In this document: piece by piece, positions 6,865 to 6,952 of the stretch
How positions within the stretch are numbered: the stretch's first letter is position 1
Layout: each line of letters opens with the position of its first letter
NCBI GenBank assembly: GCA_964401455.1
Contig: CAYNYI010000128.1
Coordinates: 1-6,952 of the forward strand
Origin: CAYNYI01 sp964401455
GTDB lineage: Bacteria > Fibrobacterota > OXYB2-FULL-49-7 > CAYNYI01
Direction: 5' to 3'
DNA: 6,952 nt
Notes under the pieces: generated by a model
The model's database searches: none
Told to the model about the DNA's origin: nothing
Seen by the model: only the letters and a program-made list of their open reading frames with translations
Made by a program: the position numbers and the translations under genes

Positions 6865-6952
6865 CCGGAAGTATCCGAAATCTGTATTTCGTTAAATCTG
6901 TAATAGCTAGTATTTGATCTGACACTTCATATATTTTAAGCCACCTTTTCAT

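Noticed and set aside
6876..6891. Hairpin CGAAAT-CTGT-ATTTCG as terminator of the two-gene unit
   Set aside because: The stem is only six mostly A/T pairs and no T-tract follows, so it does not meet the standard for an intrinsic terminator; the real one may lie beyond the window.
6914..6937. TTGATC with TATATT/TATTTT as a promoter for a gene beyond the window
   Set aside because: The spacing between the boxes is only 10-12 bases, far below the 16-18 needed.
6722..6952. Minus-strand open frame starting with ATG at the window's last base
   Set aside because: Most of it is antisense to the small soluble protein, it has no visible ribosome site within the window and no recognisable motif.

Overview
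The window reads as a normal stretch of bacterial chromosome with a mid-range base composition (visibly neither very AT- nor very GC-rich), strong Shine-Dalgarno sites and tightly packed genes, all on the + strand. I cannot place the organism from sequence alone. The glutamate synthase is the standard bacterial two-subunit type. The glutamate dehydrogenase resembles the small hexameric enzymes of clostridia and enterobacteria. No mobile element, phage gene, CRISPR array, tRNA or rRNA was seen.

Layout. Bases 2-2869 are the 3' part of gltB, the large subunit of glutamate synthase; the window opens inside its central domain. gltD, the small subunit, follows at 2862-4283, overlapping gltB by 8 bases and starting with GTG behind a strong ribosome binding site inside gltB. 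After 39 bases comes gdhA, glutamate dehydrogenase (4323-5660). A strong A-tract/hairpin/T-tract terminator (5677-5710) closes this block. A short AT-rich gap with a possible -10 box (5760-5765) leads to two unrecognised genes one base apart: a membrane protein with tetratricopeptide-like repeats on both sides of a single membrane segment (5784-6380), and a small soluble protein with two copies of a tryptophan-containing repeat, a His/Asn/Arg-rich middle and an acidic proline-containing tail (6382-6864). The last 88 bases (6865-6952) hold no gene I can support, only a weak hairpin without a T-tract.

Function. gltB and gltD make NADPH-dependent glutamate synthase, which turns glutamine plus 2-oxoglutarate into two glutamates. 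GdhA makes glutamate directly from ammonium and 2-oxoglutarate. The first block therefore puts both main routes of ammonium assimilation in one probable transcript. The second block is a separate transcription unit of unknown function and is the least explained part of the window. I see no clearly new biological system; the two-gene module at 5784-6864 is the best candidate for something undescribed.
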